NCBI RefSeq assembly: GCF_016786255.1
Contig: NZ_JADMKT010000072.1
Span: 1 to 64,000 of the forward strand
Reading direction: 5' to 3'
DNA from: Robertkochia sediminum
GTDB lineage: Bacteria > Bacteroidota > Bacteroidia > Flavobacteriales > Flavobacteriaceae
DNA: 64,000 bases
Below are positions 44,941-54,233 of this stretch, piece by piece. Within the stretch, counting starts at the first letter, position 1. Each line of letters begins with the position of its first letter. Position numbers and translations under genes: made by a program. The notes under the pieces were generated by a model. The model ran no database searches. It worked only from the letters and a program-made list of their open reading frames with translations, and was not told the origin of the DNA.

Positions 44941-46385
44941 GGCTGTGAATTTGGTAAGCTTAACTTTTCTCGTGTTTTCAGATAGTGGTGCAATGCCAGC
45001 ACTGCGGCCAGCTCGGACTTTTCCTTACGGGCCTTCTCCAGGGATCCCGGCTGGTAGTATTGGGAAACAAAATGCGTATCGAATTGGCCACTTATAAAGG
45101 CTTCGTGGTCCATAACGAACCGTCCGAACGGTAAGGTGGTTCGCACCCCTTCTACCAGGTATTCTCCTATCGCTTTGCGCATACGGTGTATGGCCTCTGT
45201 GCGGTCGGCACCGTAACACACCAGTTTAGACAACATGGGGTCGTAATAAATAGGCACCTTCATCCCCTCGTAGAATCCGTTATCGACCCGTACCCCCTCG
45301 CCTTCCGGTAACCGGTAGGTCTCCAGGGTTCCCGTACTGGGAAAGAAATTGTCAAGCGGATCTTCGGCGTATACCCTGAGCTCTATGGCATGCCCATGAA
45401 GTTTCAGGTCTTCCTGCGCAAAAGGCAGGGCTTTGCCCATCGCGATCTCCAGTTGCAAGCGAACGAGGTCAAGACCGGTAACCATTTCGGTCACGGGATG
45501 TTCCACCTGCAATCGCGTATTCATTTCTAAAAAGTAAAAATTGTGATCGGCGTCGAGGAGGAATTCTACGGTCCCTGCTCCCACATAGTCACAAGACCGC
45601 GCCACATGGATGGCGGCCTGTCCCATACGCTCGCGGAGCTCGGGGGTAAGCACGCTCGAAGGCGCCTCTTCGATCACCTTTTGGTGCCGGCGCTGAATAC
45701 TGCATTCCCTTTCAAAAAGGTGTACGGTATTGCCATGGGTATCGGCGAGGATCTGCACCTCGATATGCCTTGGAGAGGTCACGTATTTCTCGATAAAGAC
45801 CGAACCATCGCCAAAGGCGGCTTTGGCCTCACTAATGGCTCTTTCCATCTGGGATTCCAGGTCTTCTTCTTTTTCAACGACACGCATCCCCTTTCCTCCA
45901 CCCCCGGCAGAGGCTTTGATCAGAATAGGAAAGCCTATGTCCCGGGCGATCTCCATGGCCTTAGAAGCGTCGGTTATCGCCTTATCGGTTCCCGGAACCA
46001 TGGGGATATCATAGGCCGATACTGTGGCCTTGGCCTCCAATTTACTGCCCATAACCCTGATGGCTTCCGGAGAAGGTCCAACAAAAATGATCCCGGCCTC
46101 GGTGACCTTTTTAGCAAATACGGCATTCTCACTTAAAAATCCGTATCCGGGGTGAATGGCATCGGCACCAACCGTCGCGGCCACCCCGATGATCTTATCC
46201 ATATCGAGGTAAGAAGAAGCCGAATCGGGACCGCCGATCTCCACAGCCTCATCGGCCAATTGTACGTGAGGGGCCTCCCTGTCGGCTACAGAATATACCG
46301 CTACCGTTACCATACCCATTTGGCGGGCACTTTCTATGATACGCACGGCGATCTCGCCGCGATTGGCTATCAGTACTTTCTTCAT
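44937..46385 (-). CDS. Biotin carboxylase subunit of acyl-CoA carboxylase
   Basis: 482 aa. Typical start [23 protein letters not shown]-grasp glycine-rich loop [34 protein letters not shown], and [15 protein letters not shown] with the catalytic residues. It carboxylates biotin on the carrier encoded just upstream. Length is that of AccC without a fused BCCP, though with a short C-terminal tail. One base separates it from the carrier gene's stop, so the three subunits are co-translated. Confidence 0.93.
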   Translation of the reverse strand: MKKVLIANRGEIAVRIIESARQMGMVTVAVYSVADREAPHVQLADEAVEIGGPDSASSYLDMDKIIGVAATVGADAIHPGYGFLSENAVFAKKVTEAGIIFVGPSPEAIRVMGSKLEAKATVSAYDIPMVPGTDKAITDASKAMEIARDIGFPILIKASAGGGGKGMRVVEKEEDLESQMERAISEAKAAFGDGSVFIEKYVTSPRHIEVQILADTHGNTVHLFERECSIQRRHQKVIEEAPSSVLTPELRERMGQAAIHVARSCDYVGAGTVEFLLDADHNFYFLEMNTRLQVEHPVTEMVTGLDLVRLQLEIAMGKALPFAQEDLKLHGHAIELRVYAEDPLDNFFPSTGTLETYRLPEGEGVRVDNGFYEGMKVPIYYDPMLSKLVCYGADRTEAIHRMRKAIGEYLVEGVRTTLPFGRFVMDHEAFISGQFDTHFVSQYYQPGSLEKARKEKSELAAVLALHHYLKTREKLSLPNSQP

Positions 46386-46386
46386 A

Positions 46387-46872
46387 TTATTCGAATGCTA
46401 TGAGTTCACTTCCTTTTTCTACCGATGCTCCAACGGCCATTCGCACCGAAGCTATGGTTCCCTTACGGGGAGATAGGATCACATTTTCCATCTTCATGGC
46501 TTCGAGTACGAGCAAGGGTTCGTCTTTTTCTACTTCCTGCCCCTCCCTGACGTAGATATCCAGTAAAAGTCCGGGCATAGGAGCCACCACCGTATCGACC
46601 TGATCTCCATCAGAGACAGCGAATCCCATCTGTTCGATGAACAGGTCTATGGGCCTTGATATTTGTACCCGGAAACGCTCGTCTCCAACCCGTATCAGGT
46701 AAGTGCGTTCCTGAAGGTCATAACTTTCTATTTGCAGCTGTGCTGACCGGTGATCTCGGATCAAATGGTACGTTTGTCCTCCTGTATGTATCAGGTTGGC
46801 CTTAGCGATCTCGGTATCCGAAAATTCGAAGGTATCCAATTCATTTACAAGCGCTTTGTATGTTCCTGCCAT
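46387..46872 (-). CDS. Biotin carboxyl carrier protein of acyl-CoA carboxylase
   Basis: 161 aa. The C-terminal 75 residues are a biotinyl domain with VVAPMPGLLLDIYVREGQEV and the biotin site EAMKMENVILSP. The N-terminal part (about 1-80) is a beta-rich domain like that used in propionyl-CoA carboxylases to contact the other subunits. First gene of the carrier-carboxylase-transferase operon. Confidence 0.92.
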   Translation of the reverse strand: MAGTYKALVNELDTFEFSDTEIAKANLIHTGGQTYHLIRDHRSAQLQIESYDLQERTYLIRVGDERFRVQISRPIDLFIEQMGFAVSDGDQVDTVVAPMPGLLLDIYVREGQEVEKDEPLLVLEAMKMENVILSPRKGTIASVRMAVGASVEKGSELIAFE

Positions 46873-47013
46873 TGGGAAATATTTTTTATTAAATATAAGG
46901 TTTCTTTCACTTTTATAAGAAAAGGATACACCCCATTAGGGCAAGACCACATTTTCTCGAAGAAAGCCAACAATTGCTTATTTTAGTGTTTGTCAACACC
47001 TTACACATCATCT

Positions 47014-47613
47014 ATGAAAAATGCAACACTCCTTGGCCTGGGCGTATCTCTCATGATGCTTTGGGCTTGTAAGAACGATACCCAAAAGGCCGCCGAAACC
47101 ACTGATGATCCTGCTACCGAAACACCTGTAGCCACAGCACCGACAGAGGCCACTACCTATTCAAAGACCATGGAAATGCAGAACACCACCTTTAATATCG
47201 CTGTGGCGGGAGAAGAACTTACAGTAGCAGTTTTCCGTGGGGAATCTCCTGGCGGTAGTTTAACCACTCCCATAGTCGGGAAGGTAACCGGTACGGGGAT
47301 GGAAGATCTTGACGCAGACGGATCTCCGGAAGTGGTGATCTTTACCCAAGAGCCGGAAAATGCCATGAAAGGGCATGCCTATGGCTTTAGCTCCGGAAAG
47401 GAAAACACCTTTGAAAGTATCTATATACCACCTTTAAGCAGTGACCCTGCCCACACGGAGGGGTATGTTGGTGGTGATGAATTTGCTTTAGTCGAAACCA
47501 GCCTGGTACGGCGTATGGTGCTCAACGATGGATCGGTACGACAGTTGCAATACAAACTCGTGTCTTCTTCAGAAGGAAAAAGCTTTGAGGTAGACCGGGT
47601 TGTTGAATACTGA
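47014..47613 (+). CDS. PliI-like lipoprotein (putative I-type lysozyme inhibitor)
   Basis: 199 aa from the ATG at 47014 (the upstream TTG would spoil the signal). Lipoprotein signal MKNATLLGLGVSLMMLWACK, then a Thr/Ala-rich linker. Residues about 60-199 resemble PliI family proteins: VVIFTQEP after a DLDADGSPE strand turn, HTEGYVGGDEFALVETSLVRR and GSVRQLQYKL. PliI blocks invertebrate-type lysozyme; here the assignment is by recalled motif pattern. The 3' end is repeated downstream with a 48-base period. Confidence 0.7.
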   Translation: MKNATLLGLGVSLMMLWACKNDTQKAAETTDDPATETPVATAPTEATTYSKTMEMQNTTFNIAVAGEELTVAVFRGESPGGSLTTPIVGKVTGTGMEDLDADGSPEVVIFTQEPENAMKGHAYGFSSGKENTFESIYIPPLSSDPAHTEGYVGGDEFALVETSLVRRMVLNDGSVRQLQYKLVSSSEGKSFEVDRVVEY

Positions 47614-47718
47614 GAGCAGTAAGGTAAAAGCTTTGGGCTAGATCGGGTTACTCAACACTGAGAGGAGTAAGGTGAAAGCTTTGAGGTAGATCGGGTTACT
47701 CAATACTGAGAGGAGGCC
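47581..47718 (+). repeat. 48-base tandem repeat of the PliI-like gene's 3' end
   Basis: AGCTTTGAGGTAGACC starts copies at 47581, 47629 and 47677. Each copy contains the coding end (SFEVDRV..) and the stop region. The period is a multiple of three (16 codons), and copies two and three keep SF-(E/G)-(V/L)-DRVTQ followed by an in-frame stop. Confidence 0.9.
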
Positions 47719-47754
47719 AGAGTGGAATACTTAGTAAAGCAACCATATCTAAGC

Positions 47755-47792
47755 ACAAAAAAGGAGGGGAAATCCCCTCCTTCGTTCTATTT
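47755..47792. terminator. Terminator between the PliI-like gene and the AAA gene
   Basis: AAGGAGGGGAAATCCCCTCCTT is a perfect 9- to 10-bp stem with A run before and T-rich after, in a convergent gap. Confidence 0.85.
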
Positions 47793-49254
47793 ATAACCTA
47801 CTGATGTAATTGCCGTAGAGGTCTTTGAACTGATGCCCTGAAACGAATCTGTTCTTAGAGAGTTTCTTATGGGCTGCGAGTCCCCACAGCAGGAATTCTT
47901 TCATAAAATACCGATCCTGATCAGATACATCAGGCTGGTATTGCGACAGTACAGTATCTACCGGCCTTACCGTATCGAGCAAGGTCTTGTATTCGTGATC
48001 GGGAAGGTCGTCCTGAAGTTCGAATCCGCTTCCCTCAAAGAACCACTGGAGGATCTCATCGTAAGGGGTGGCTTCTCCCTGTTTCTCGAGCTTTTCGATC
48101 TTTGGAAAGTATTCAGGGAATAAGGTCTTCACAGCACTCACGATCAGGTTGTTGGCTACAAAGGCGGCACCCTCCTGCTCTCCTTCGTATACCAACTCCA
48201 CCTTTCCGGTAATGGCCGGAACCACTCCCATAAAGTCACTGAGTCGAACAGTGCCCTTATCTTCATTATTCAACAACATGCGGCGTTCGGCAGTGCTCAT
48301 CAGGTTTTCAAAAATGGTGATGCTCATACGCGCACTCACCCCACTCTTGTGGTCTATAAATTCGCTTTCCCTGGCCTCAAAGGCGATCTGCTCGATAAGC
48401 AGGGCCGCCAGTTCAGGTACTGCGATGCGTTCCTTTTGCTCCGGATCCAGGGCCGCTTCCTGTTGGGTAATGGTGCGCGCAATAGCCACCGATTCCGGGT
48501 AATGTGTCAGGATCTGTGAGCCGATACGGTCTTTTAGAGGGGTAACAATACTCCCCCTGTTGGTATAATCCTCTGGATTTGCGGTAAAGACGAATTGGAT
48601 ATCCAGGGGTAACCGCAGTTTGAATCCGCGAATCTGCACGTCGCCTTCCTGCAGGATATTGAATAAGGCCACCTGTATTCGGGCCTGAAGGTCAGGAAGC
48701 TCATTGATCACAAAGATACTCCGGTGCGCCCTCGGGATCATCCCGAAATGGATCACCCTGTCGTCTGCATAAGACAGCTTGAGGTTGGCAGCCTTGATAG
48801 GGTCTACATCCCCGATAAGGTCGGCAACGGTAACATCAGGGGTGGCCAGCTTCTCATAAAAGCGCTCGTCCCTGTGTACCCAGTTCACCGGGGTATCATC
48901 GCCTTTTTCAGCAATGAGTTCCTTAGCGTACCTGGAGATGGGATACAGCGGATCATCGTTGATCTCCGATCCCGCAACCACAGGCATCCACTCGTCGAGC
49001 AGTCCGACCATGAGCCTTGCCAAACGCGTCTTTGCTTGTCCGCGAAGCCCCAGTAAATTGATGTTGTGTTTAGATAAGATCGCCCTTTCCAGCTCGGGGA
49101 GTACGGTATTCTCATAGCCGTGGATCCCGCTAAAGGGAGAGCGGTCTTGTTTAATTTGTTGTATGAGATTCTCTCTGAGTTCTTCTTTAACAGATCTGGA
49201 GCGGTAATCGGATGATCGTAAGGCTCCAAGAGTCTTGATGTTTTCTATATTCAT
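47791..49254 (-). CDS. AAA ATPase, magnesium-chelatase-subunit-I-like (MoxR-type)
   Basis: 487 aa from ATG 49254 (a TTG two codons upstream also fits). The AAA domain shows an altered Walker A, LLGLRGQAKTRLARL (A instead of G before KT), SIFVINELPDLQARIQVALF as Walker B, and FVFTANPEDYTNRGSIVTPL as sensor 1. It lacks the metal-chelatase context. The VWA gene lies 20 bases upstream in the same operon; such AAA-VWA pairs act as chaperones or remodelling complexes with unknown client here. Confidence 0.85.
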   Translation of the reverse strand: MNIENIKTLGALRSSDYRSRSVKEELRENLIQQIKQDRSPFSGIHGYENTVLPELERAILSKHNINLLGLRGQAKTRLARLMVGLLDEWMPVVAGSEINDDPLYPISRYAKELIAEKGDDTPVNWVHRDERFYEKLATPDVTVADLIGDVDPIKAANLKLSYADDRVIHFGMIPRAHRSIFVINELPDLQARIQVALFNILQEGDVQIRGFKLRLPLDIQFVFTANPEDYTNRGSIVTPLKDRIGSQILTHYPESVAIARTITQQEAALDPEQKERIAVPELAALLIEQIAFEARESEFIDHKSGVSARMSITIFENLMSTAERRMLLNNEDKGTVRLSDFMGVVPAITGKVELVYEGEQEGAAFVANNLIVSAVKTLFPEYFPKIEKLEKQGEATPYDEILQWFFEGSGFELQDDLPDHEYKTLLDTVRPVDTVLSQYQPDVSDQDRYFMKEFLLWGLAAHKKLSKNRFVSGHQFKDLYGNYISRL

Positions 49255-49274
49255 GTTCAATTTTTTCTTTTTCG

Positions 49275-50423
49275 TTATCCTCTTATTCTTCGTTTGCGGT
49301 TGTTCTCGTAATCCTCGAAGATCATTTCTCCGAGTCCTTCGAGTCCGGTAAAGAATGCTTTCCCCCGGTTGGCCTCGGTAAAATGCCTGATAAATTGCAT
49401 GAGGTAAGGATCACGGGCGATCATAAAGGTGGTAATGGGGATGTGCAATTTTCTGGCCTGTCGCGCCATTTGGTAGCATTTATCGACGATATAGGGGTCT
49501 AACCCCATACTGTTCATATAGTACTCTCCATTGGGTTCACGAAGGCAACTGGGCTTACCATCGGTGATCATAAAGATCTGCTTGTTGGTATTGCGTTTTC
49601 TTCTCAACATATCCATTGCCAGCTGCAGTCCGGCCACCGTATTGGTGTGGTAGGGCCCAACTTTGAGGTAGGGCAACTCTTTAATGGATATGGGCCAGGC
49701 ATCATTGCCGAACACGAGGATCTCCAAGGTGTCTTTAGGGTATCTGGTCGTGATGAGCTCTGCCAGGGCCATGGCTACCTTTTTGGCCGGAGTAATGCGG
49801 TCTTCGCCATACAGGATCATACTGTGACTGATGTCGATCATAAGCACCGTACTCATCTGTGCCTTAAGGTGGGTCTCTTCTACCACCAGGTCGTCTTCAT
49901 TGAGCATGAAGTTATCGAGGCCGTGATTGATCTGGGCATTACGCATGCTTTCGGTCATCGAAATACGCTCCAGCGGATCGCCAAAGCGATACTCACGGAA
50001 GTCGCCGGTGTGTTCATCGCCCCGGCCCGTAAAGGCGGTACGGTGGTTCCCGCGGCCACTGCGCTTGAGTTTTCCGAAGATCTGGTCGAGGGCGTGCTTA
50101 CGTATCATCTGTTCGGTCTTGGCCGTGATACTGAACTTGCCCTGTCCGGAGCCATCGCCTTCGGTACCTTCACCGTCGGGATCGAATTCCTCGCGGATAT
50201 ACCCCTTATTCTTCAGGTCTTCAATAAAGTCGTCGATGGTGTAATCGGGTGTGGTAAGCTCGTATTCCTTGTCCAGTTCCCTCAGCCAGCTTATGGCCTC
50301 ATCAAAATCACCCGAGGTATGGGTGATGAGCTCCTTGAAGATCTCAAAGAGCTTCTCGAAAGGCGACTGGTCGGGAGCCTTATAGGAATCGAAAACAAAT
50401 CCTTTTTTGTGTGTGTTTTTCAT
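49275..50423 (-). CDS. VWA-domain protein partner of the AAA ATPase
   Basis: 382 aa, cytoplasmic. The N-terminal about 170 residues are charged and helical; the C-terminal half is a VWA domain with the MIDAS motif LMIDISHSM, then GEDRITPAKKVAMALAELI and MITDGKPSC. It is the BchD/CoxE-type partner of the AAA gene immediately downstream. The pair is conserved in Bacteroidota; the function is not defined. Confidence 0.87.
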   Translation of the reverse strand: MKNTHKKGFVFDSYKAPDQSPFEKLFEIFKELITHTSGDFDEAISWLRELDKEYELTTPDYTIDDFIEDLKNKGYIREEFDPDGEGTEGDGSGQGKFSITAKTEQMIRKHALDQIFGKLKRSGRGNHRTAFTGRGDEHTGDFREYRFGDPLERISMTESMRNAQINHGLDNFMLNEDDLVVEETHLKAQMSTVLMIDISHSMILYGEDRITPAKKVAMALAELITTRYPKDTLEILVFGNDAWPISIKELPYLKVGPYHTNTVAGLQLAMDMLRRKRNTNKQIFMITDGKPSCLREPNGEYYMNSMGLDPYIVDKCYQMARQARKLHIPITTFMIARDPYLMQFIRHFTEANRGKAFFTGLEGLGEMIFEDYENNRKRRIRG

Positions 50424-50514
50424 AGCCCTATAAAAATACTAAAATTATAGGTCCATGCTTTCGATATGGCTTCCGGGGGATGCCTAAAGTTTTGTTAAGT
50501 GGTTAGAGGTTATG

Positions 50515-50550
50515 CAGTGACACGGTGACGCAGTGACGTAGTGACACTGT
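50515..50550. repeat. Degenerate 8/9-base tandem repeat (GCAGTGAC)
   Basis: GCAGTGACACGGTGACGCAG and following GTGACGTAGTGACAC contain four GTGAC cores at 8- to 9-base spacing. Confidence 0.7.
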
Positions 50551-50569
50551 ATTATAAAAGTTGGGATTT

Positions 50570-50625
50570 CTCCCCTCCTTCCCAAGGAGGGGTGCCCAGG
50601 TCTATGACGTGGGAGGGGCGGTTAT
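50570..50625. repeat. REP-like element, copy B
   Basis: Inverted relative to copy A (19951-20005). Read on the minus strand it begins ATAACCGCCCCT and ends ACCCCTCCTTGGGAAGGAGG, matching copy A's ends; the middle hairpin differs. Confidence 0.75.
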
Positions 50626-50719
50626 GCGGTTATGTGATTATACAGTTAAGCGGTTAGGCATTTAGGCAGTTAGGCGATATCTATATTGGACCATTCAAAA
50701 TCAAGCATTAAAAACCCAA

Positions 50720-50800
50720 AATTTCCTACTTCCCTATTTCCCTACTTCCCTACTTCCCTATTTCCCTACTTCCCTATTTCCCTACATACCTACCCATATA
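50720..50800. repeat. Heptamer tandem repeat (TCCCTAT/C)n
   Basis: About eight units alternating TTCCCTA and CTTCCCTA-type repeats, breaking down to TACCTA units close to the M28 gene's 3' end. Related to the 4183-4270 tract. Confidence 0.85.
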
Positions 50801-50813
50801 CCTAGATACCTCT

Positions 50814-52205
50814 TTACCCCTTTACCTTTTTACCAAATCCGTATTTATCAACCAGGTAGATCAGGGCGGTCATGGTGGCTGCTCCGAGTTCGAGTTCCCT
50901 TTTGTTCACGTGCTCAAAAGTATCGTTAGCTGCGTGGTGATGGTCAAAATAGCGTTGGGTATCGGGACGCAATCCGGCGAGTACGGTTTCGCCGTTCTTC
51001 AAAGGCCCCACATCGGCCCCACTACCTCCACGGTCAAAAAGGTGTATAAGGTAAGGTTCGAACAATGGCTTCCAGCTAAGTACCTGCTCGAACTGATCGT
51101 CGCGACATTCAAAAGAGAATCCCCTCGGGGTAAATCCGCCCGAATCACTTTCAAGGGCAAACAGGTGTTTTTCCCCTTTTTGTTCGGCGACCTCTGCATA
51201 TTTTCTCGCCCCTCTGAGTCCGTTCTCTTCATTCATAAAGAGCACCACCCTGATGGTCCTTTTAGGGGTATATCCGGTTTCTTTTAGGAGTCTCAGCACT
51301 TCCATGCTTTGCACACATCCGGCACCGTCGTCATGAGCACCATCTCCGAGGTCCCACGAATCAAGGTGTCCGCCAACTGTAATGATCTCATCGGGGTATT
51401 CGCTTCCGGTGATCTCCCCGATCACGTTATACGACTGTACATCGGGAAATACACGGCATTTCTGACTGAAGTAAAATGAAATGGTCGGATCCAGTTTGAT
51501 CATGGTACTCAGCAACTCCGCATCTTTGGTACTGATAGCGGCTGCAGGAATGCGGTCGGCTTCCGGAAGGTCGCCATAAGACATGCTTCCTGTATGTGGC
51601 AGGTCATCGAGCCTGAGGTTAAGCGATCGAACAATAACTCCCGAAGCTCCGAGTTTACCGGCTTCCATAGCGCCTGCGTAACGCTGATTTGCACAGCCAC
51701 TATAGGCCTTAAAAGTATTGATATAGGTAGGCTCCATAGCTTCGTTGAGAAAAACGATCTTCCCTTCCACCTGCTCCTTGCTCAAGGTTTGCAATTCTGC
51801 GATCCCGTTCACCTCGATGATCCCCGAGCGAAGTCCGCCTTCGGGCGTAGCCACGCTGCCTCCCAAAGCACAGATGTTTACCGGAGTGATCTTTCCCGGA
51901 GCCGATTCGATATAGGCGTATTCCTTCACCCCACGGGTCCATTTAGGCACCATGACCGGTTGCAACCATACCTTATCGAGACCCAGAGCTTCCAATTCCT
52001 TTTTCGTATACCTCACGGCTCTTTCTGCATTGAGCGATCCGGAGAGACGCCCCCCGATCTGGTTGCTCAGGTAATCGAGCCAATCGTAACTCTTACCATT
52101 AGTAAGCGACTGCTCATAAATGCTTTTCAACTGTTGGGCATCGCTTGTTTGGCCCCACATGAACAGGGGCGAAAGCAGTAGAAAAAGAACAAGGGATCTT
52201 TTCAT
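50814..52205 (-). CDS. M28 family peptidase with PA domain, exported
   Basis: 463 aa. Signal peptide MKRSLVLFLLLSPLFMWG. Residues about 120-230 form a PA-like insert. The M28 site is complete: VGGHLDSWDLGDGAHDDGAG (His and bridging Asp), MNEENGLRGARKYA (catalytic Glu and Zn Glu), LESDSGG (Asp) and FDHHHAANDTFEHV (His). This is the carboxypeptidase Q/plasma glutamate carboxypeptidase branch. It cuts small peptides outside the cytoplasm. Confidence 0.9.
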   Translation of the reverse strand: MKRSLVLFLLLSPLFMWGQTSDAQQLKSIYEQSLTNGKSYDWLDYLSNQIGGRLSGSLNAERAVRYTKKELEALGLDKVWLQPVMVPKWTRGVKEYAYIESAPGKITPVNICALGGSVATPEGGLRSGIIEVNGIAELQTLSKEQVEGKIVFLNEAMEPTYINTFKAYSGCANQRYAGAMEAGKLGASGVIVRSLNLRLDDLPHTGSMSYGDLPEADRIPAAAISTKDAELLSTMIKLDPTISFYFSQKCRVFPDVQSYNVIGEITGSEYPDEIITVGGHLDSWDLGDGAHDDGAGCVQSMEVLRLLKETGYTPKRTIRVVLFMNEENGLRGARKYAEVAEQKGEKHLFALESDSGGFTPRGFSFECRDDQFEQVLSWKPLFEPYLIHLFDRGGSGADVGPLKNGETVLAGLRPDTQRYFDHHHAANDTFEHVNKRELELGAATMTALIYLVDKYGFGKKVKG

Positions 52206-52276
52206 GGTAGCTAGTGTTTTTGGTGATCTAAAAATGCAGAATCCACCCGAAAGATGATGTTAAATTTTCAATAAAA

Positions 52277-53155
52277 CTAATCTTCTTCCAACTCCTTTCG
52301 GTAGGCATCGATATCAGCACTAATAGATTCATCTAATAAAGGTTCGCGAATATCCTCATACTTCTTGAGTTCGTCGTATATGATATCGGCTACAATGGCA
52401 CGGCAGGCCTTCTTATTATCGGCAGGTACCACGAACCATGGCGCATCGTCGGTGGAGGTCGCATTTATGGCATCTTCATAACACGCCTGGTACCGATCCC
52501 AGAACCTGCGTTCTTTCAGGTCGCTTGGGGAGAACTTCCAGTTCTTTTCCGGGATGTCAAGTCTTCTTAGCAAGCGGTTCTTTTGTTCTTCCTTAGAAAG
52601 GTGGAGGTAGAATTTATAAACGAGCGTACCATTAGTCACAAGGTGGTTTTCAAAATCCCTGATATGCCGGAAACGGCCCTCCCAAAATTCATCGGTAATA
52701 TCGTCTGTAGAGGTGATCCCGGGAATATTCTCCCCAAGAATAAATTCCGGATGCACACGGGTAACCAGGACATTCTCGTAATGGGTTCTGTTAAACACTC
52801 CGAATTTCCCTCTTTGGGGCAACCGTTTGTAATGACGCCACAAATAATCCTGCTTAAGCTCAAGACGCGTTGGCGCTTTAAAACTGTGCACCACTACCCC
52901 ACGCATATTAAAGTCTTTGAACACCTCTCTTATCAGGCTGTCTTTCCCTGCAGTATCCATACCCTGGAGGCAAATGAGCACCGCATATTTACCATGTGCA
53001 TACATAACATCCTGAAGTTTCCCGAGCTTTCTCCTTGTCTTTGCAAGTCTTTTCTTAAGGGCCTCATCATCGGCATTGAGGTTGTTCAGGGTGGCTATTT
53101 CCTTTAGTTTTACAGGGGTATCGACCCTGAAATCGGCGCTTCGTATTTTGTCCAT
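52277..53155 (-). CDS. ppk2: Polyphosphate kinase 2 family protein
   Basis: 292 aa, single-domain PPK2. Walker A region VLICLQGMDTAGKDSLIREV; lid/Walker B region FGVFNRTHYENVLVTRVHPE; KFYLHLSKEEQKNRLLRRLD. It transfers phosphate between polyphosphate and nucleotides; class (ADP or AMP as acceptor) cannot be told from sequence alone. Cytoplasmic and monocistronic. Confidence 0.92.
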   Translation of the reverse strand: MDKIRSADFRVDTPVKLKEIATLNNLNADDEALKKRLAKTRRKLGKLQDVMYAHGKYAVLICLQGMDTAGKDSLIREVFKDFNMRGVVVHSFKAPTRLELKQDYLWRHYKRLPQRGKFGVFNRTHYENVLVTRVHPEFILGENIPGITSTDDITDEFWEGRFRHIRDFENHLVTNGTLVYKFYLHLSKEEQKNRLLRRLDIPEKNWKFSPSDLKERRFWDRYQACYEDAINATSTDDAPWFVVPADNKKACRAIVADIIYDELKKYEDIREPLLDESISADIDAYRKELEED

Positions 53156-53290
53156 ATCCTAGTTTTTCTTAAAAATAACGCATAAAGATCTGAATAACAT
53201 GATGTTATCGATAGGTTTTTTAAAATGATATATAAATTGTATTATTGCTGTACCCAAATTGTAAAATCGACATAACAAACCTGCTTAAGT

Positions 53291-54112
53291 ATGAGAAAAT
53301 TTGCTTTATTGATCACCTTTCTGCTATTGTCATATAATGCGACCATAGCGCAGTGCACCACAGCGTATTCTGCTGCTTCTTATGCGCTTGCCCACACCAA
53401 AAGAGCTTTAAAGTCTGATAACTTTGACCACCAGATGCAATATGCTGCACGTGGGGTTGAGGCTATGGAAAAAGCGCAAACCCTCATCGAAGAGTGCGGC
53501 TGCCAGCCTGCTCTTGACCAATTGGCACTAGGACTGAATAACCTCAGTAGAGCTGTAGAGCCGGAAGATTGGGATGCAGGTCGCTACTACACCAAGATCG
53601 CCCTGGCACATGTACAGAGCATGATGGGAGAACTAGACCTTTGTACGGCTTCTAACACCAACACCGAACCTGTAACCGCCGCTCCCGGAGCTATTGCTTC
53701 TGCGAGCAACGATACCGAATACCTTGCAGACAACGGTAATCTACTGTCTGAACAGCAAAAGCTGGAAGCCGAGCGTAAGCGCCTTGAAGAGCAGCAACGT
53801 ATTCTCGAAGAGAAGATCGCTCGTCAGCAACTATTGGCCGAAGAGGCACGACTGGCCCGCGCCAGAGAGCTGGAAGAGCAAATGATCGTTAAGCAGGCTG
53901 CCGAAGTACATCTGGCAGAGATGGAACAAAACCTTATCGACCTGGCCGAAACCCTGGGATGCAGTAAGGTACGTTCGCTGTTGAACGGAAGCTATAAGCG
54001 TAGCGATGCGGTATTGGAAAACGAAAGCCTGGCAGAGACCAAGCAATGGTACCTGCAGCAAGCCGTGCGTATGCAAAAAGATGTAGCCGCAGCCCTTGAA
54101 GGATGCCGTTAA
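53291..54112 (+). CDS. Secreted coiled-coil protein of unknown function
   Basis: 273 aa. Signal peptide MRKFALLITFLLLSYNATIA. Residues about 22-120 are helical and contain four Cys (AQCTTAYSAASYALAHTKRA; EECGCQPALDQL; GELDLC). A linker leads to a charged coiled coil at about 155-220 (EQQKLEAERKRLEEQQRILE). The end holds two more Cys (ETLGCSKVRSLL and EGCR). I recognise no family; similar helical proteins occur in Flavobacteria. It ends at a terminator facing the NtrC-like gene. Confidence 0.75.
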   Translation: MRKFALLITFLLLSYNATIAQCTTAYSAASYALAHTKRALKSDNFDHQMQYAARGVEAMEKAQTLIEECGCQPALDQLALGLNNLSRAVEPEDWDAGRYYTKIALAHVQSMMGELDLCTASNTNTEPVTAAPGAIASASNDTEYLADNGNLLSEQQKLEAERKRLEEQQRILEEKIARQQLLAEEARLARARELEEQMIVKQAAEVHLAEMEQNLIDLAETLGCSKVRSLLNGSYKRSDAVLENESLAETKQWYLQQAVRMQKDVAAALEGCR

Positions 54113-54134
54113 TCTGAACAACTCACAAAATACC

Positions 54135-54172
54135 TTATAAAAAAAGCCCCATGGTTGCGGGGCTTTTTTTAT
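54135..54172. terminator. Terminator between the coiled-coil and NtrC-like genes
   Basis: AAAAAAAGCCCCATGGTTGCGGGGCTTTTTTT: GCCCC/GGGGC stem with A and T runs on both sides; convergent. Confidence 0.87.
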
Positions 54173-54233
54173 GGGTTATGGGTTAAGAGTGAAGTGCTAA
54201 GGGTTATCCCTATTACTTTTTACAAGTTACCTG

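Larger units (their letters stand above)
50424..50813. other. Repeat-rich gene-free region
   Basis: 390 bases without a gene, made of a GTGACGCA-type degenerate tandem repeat (50515-50548), a REP-like element (50570-50625), a GGTTATG/GGTTAGGC degenerate repeat (50620-50680) and a TCCCTAT/TCCCTAC heptamer tract (50720-50800). Confidence 0.8.

Noticed and set aside
43399-46872. Acetyl-CoA carboxylase for fatty acid synthesis
   Set aside because: The PccB-type fused transferase and carrier with N-terminal domain fit acyl/propionyl-CoA carboxylase better than AccABCD.
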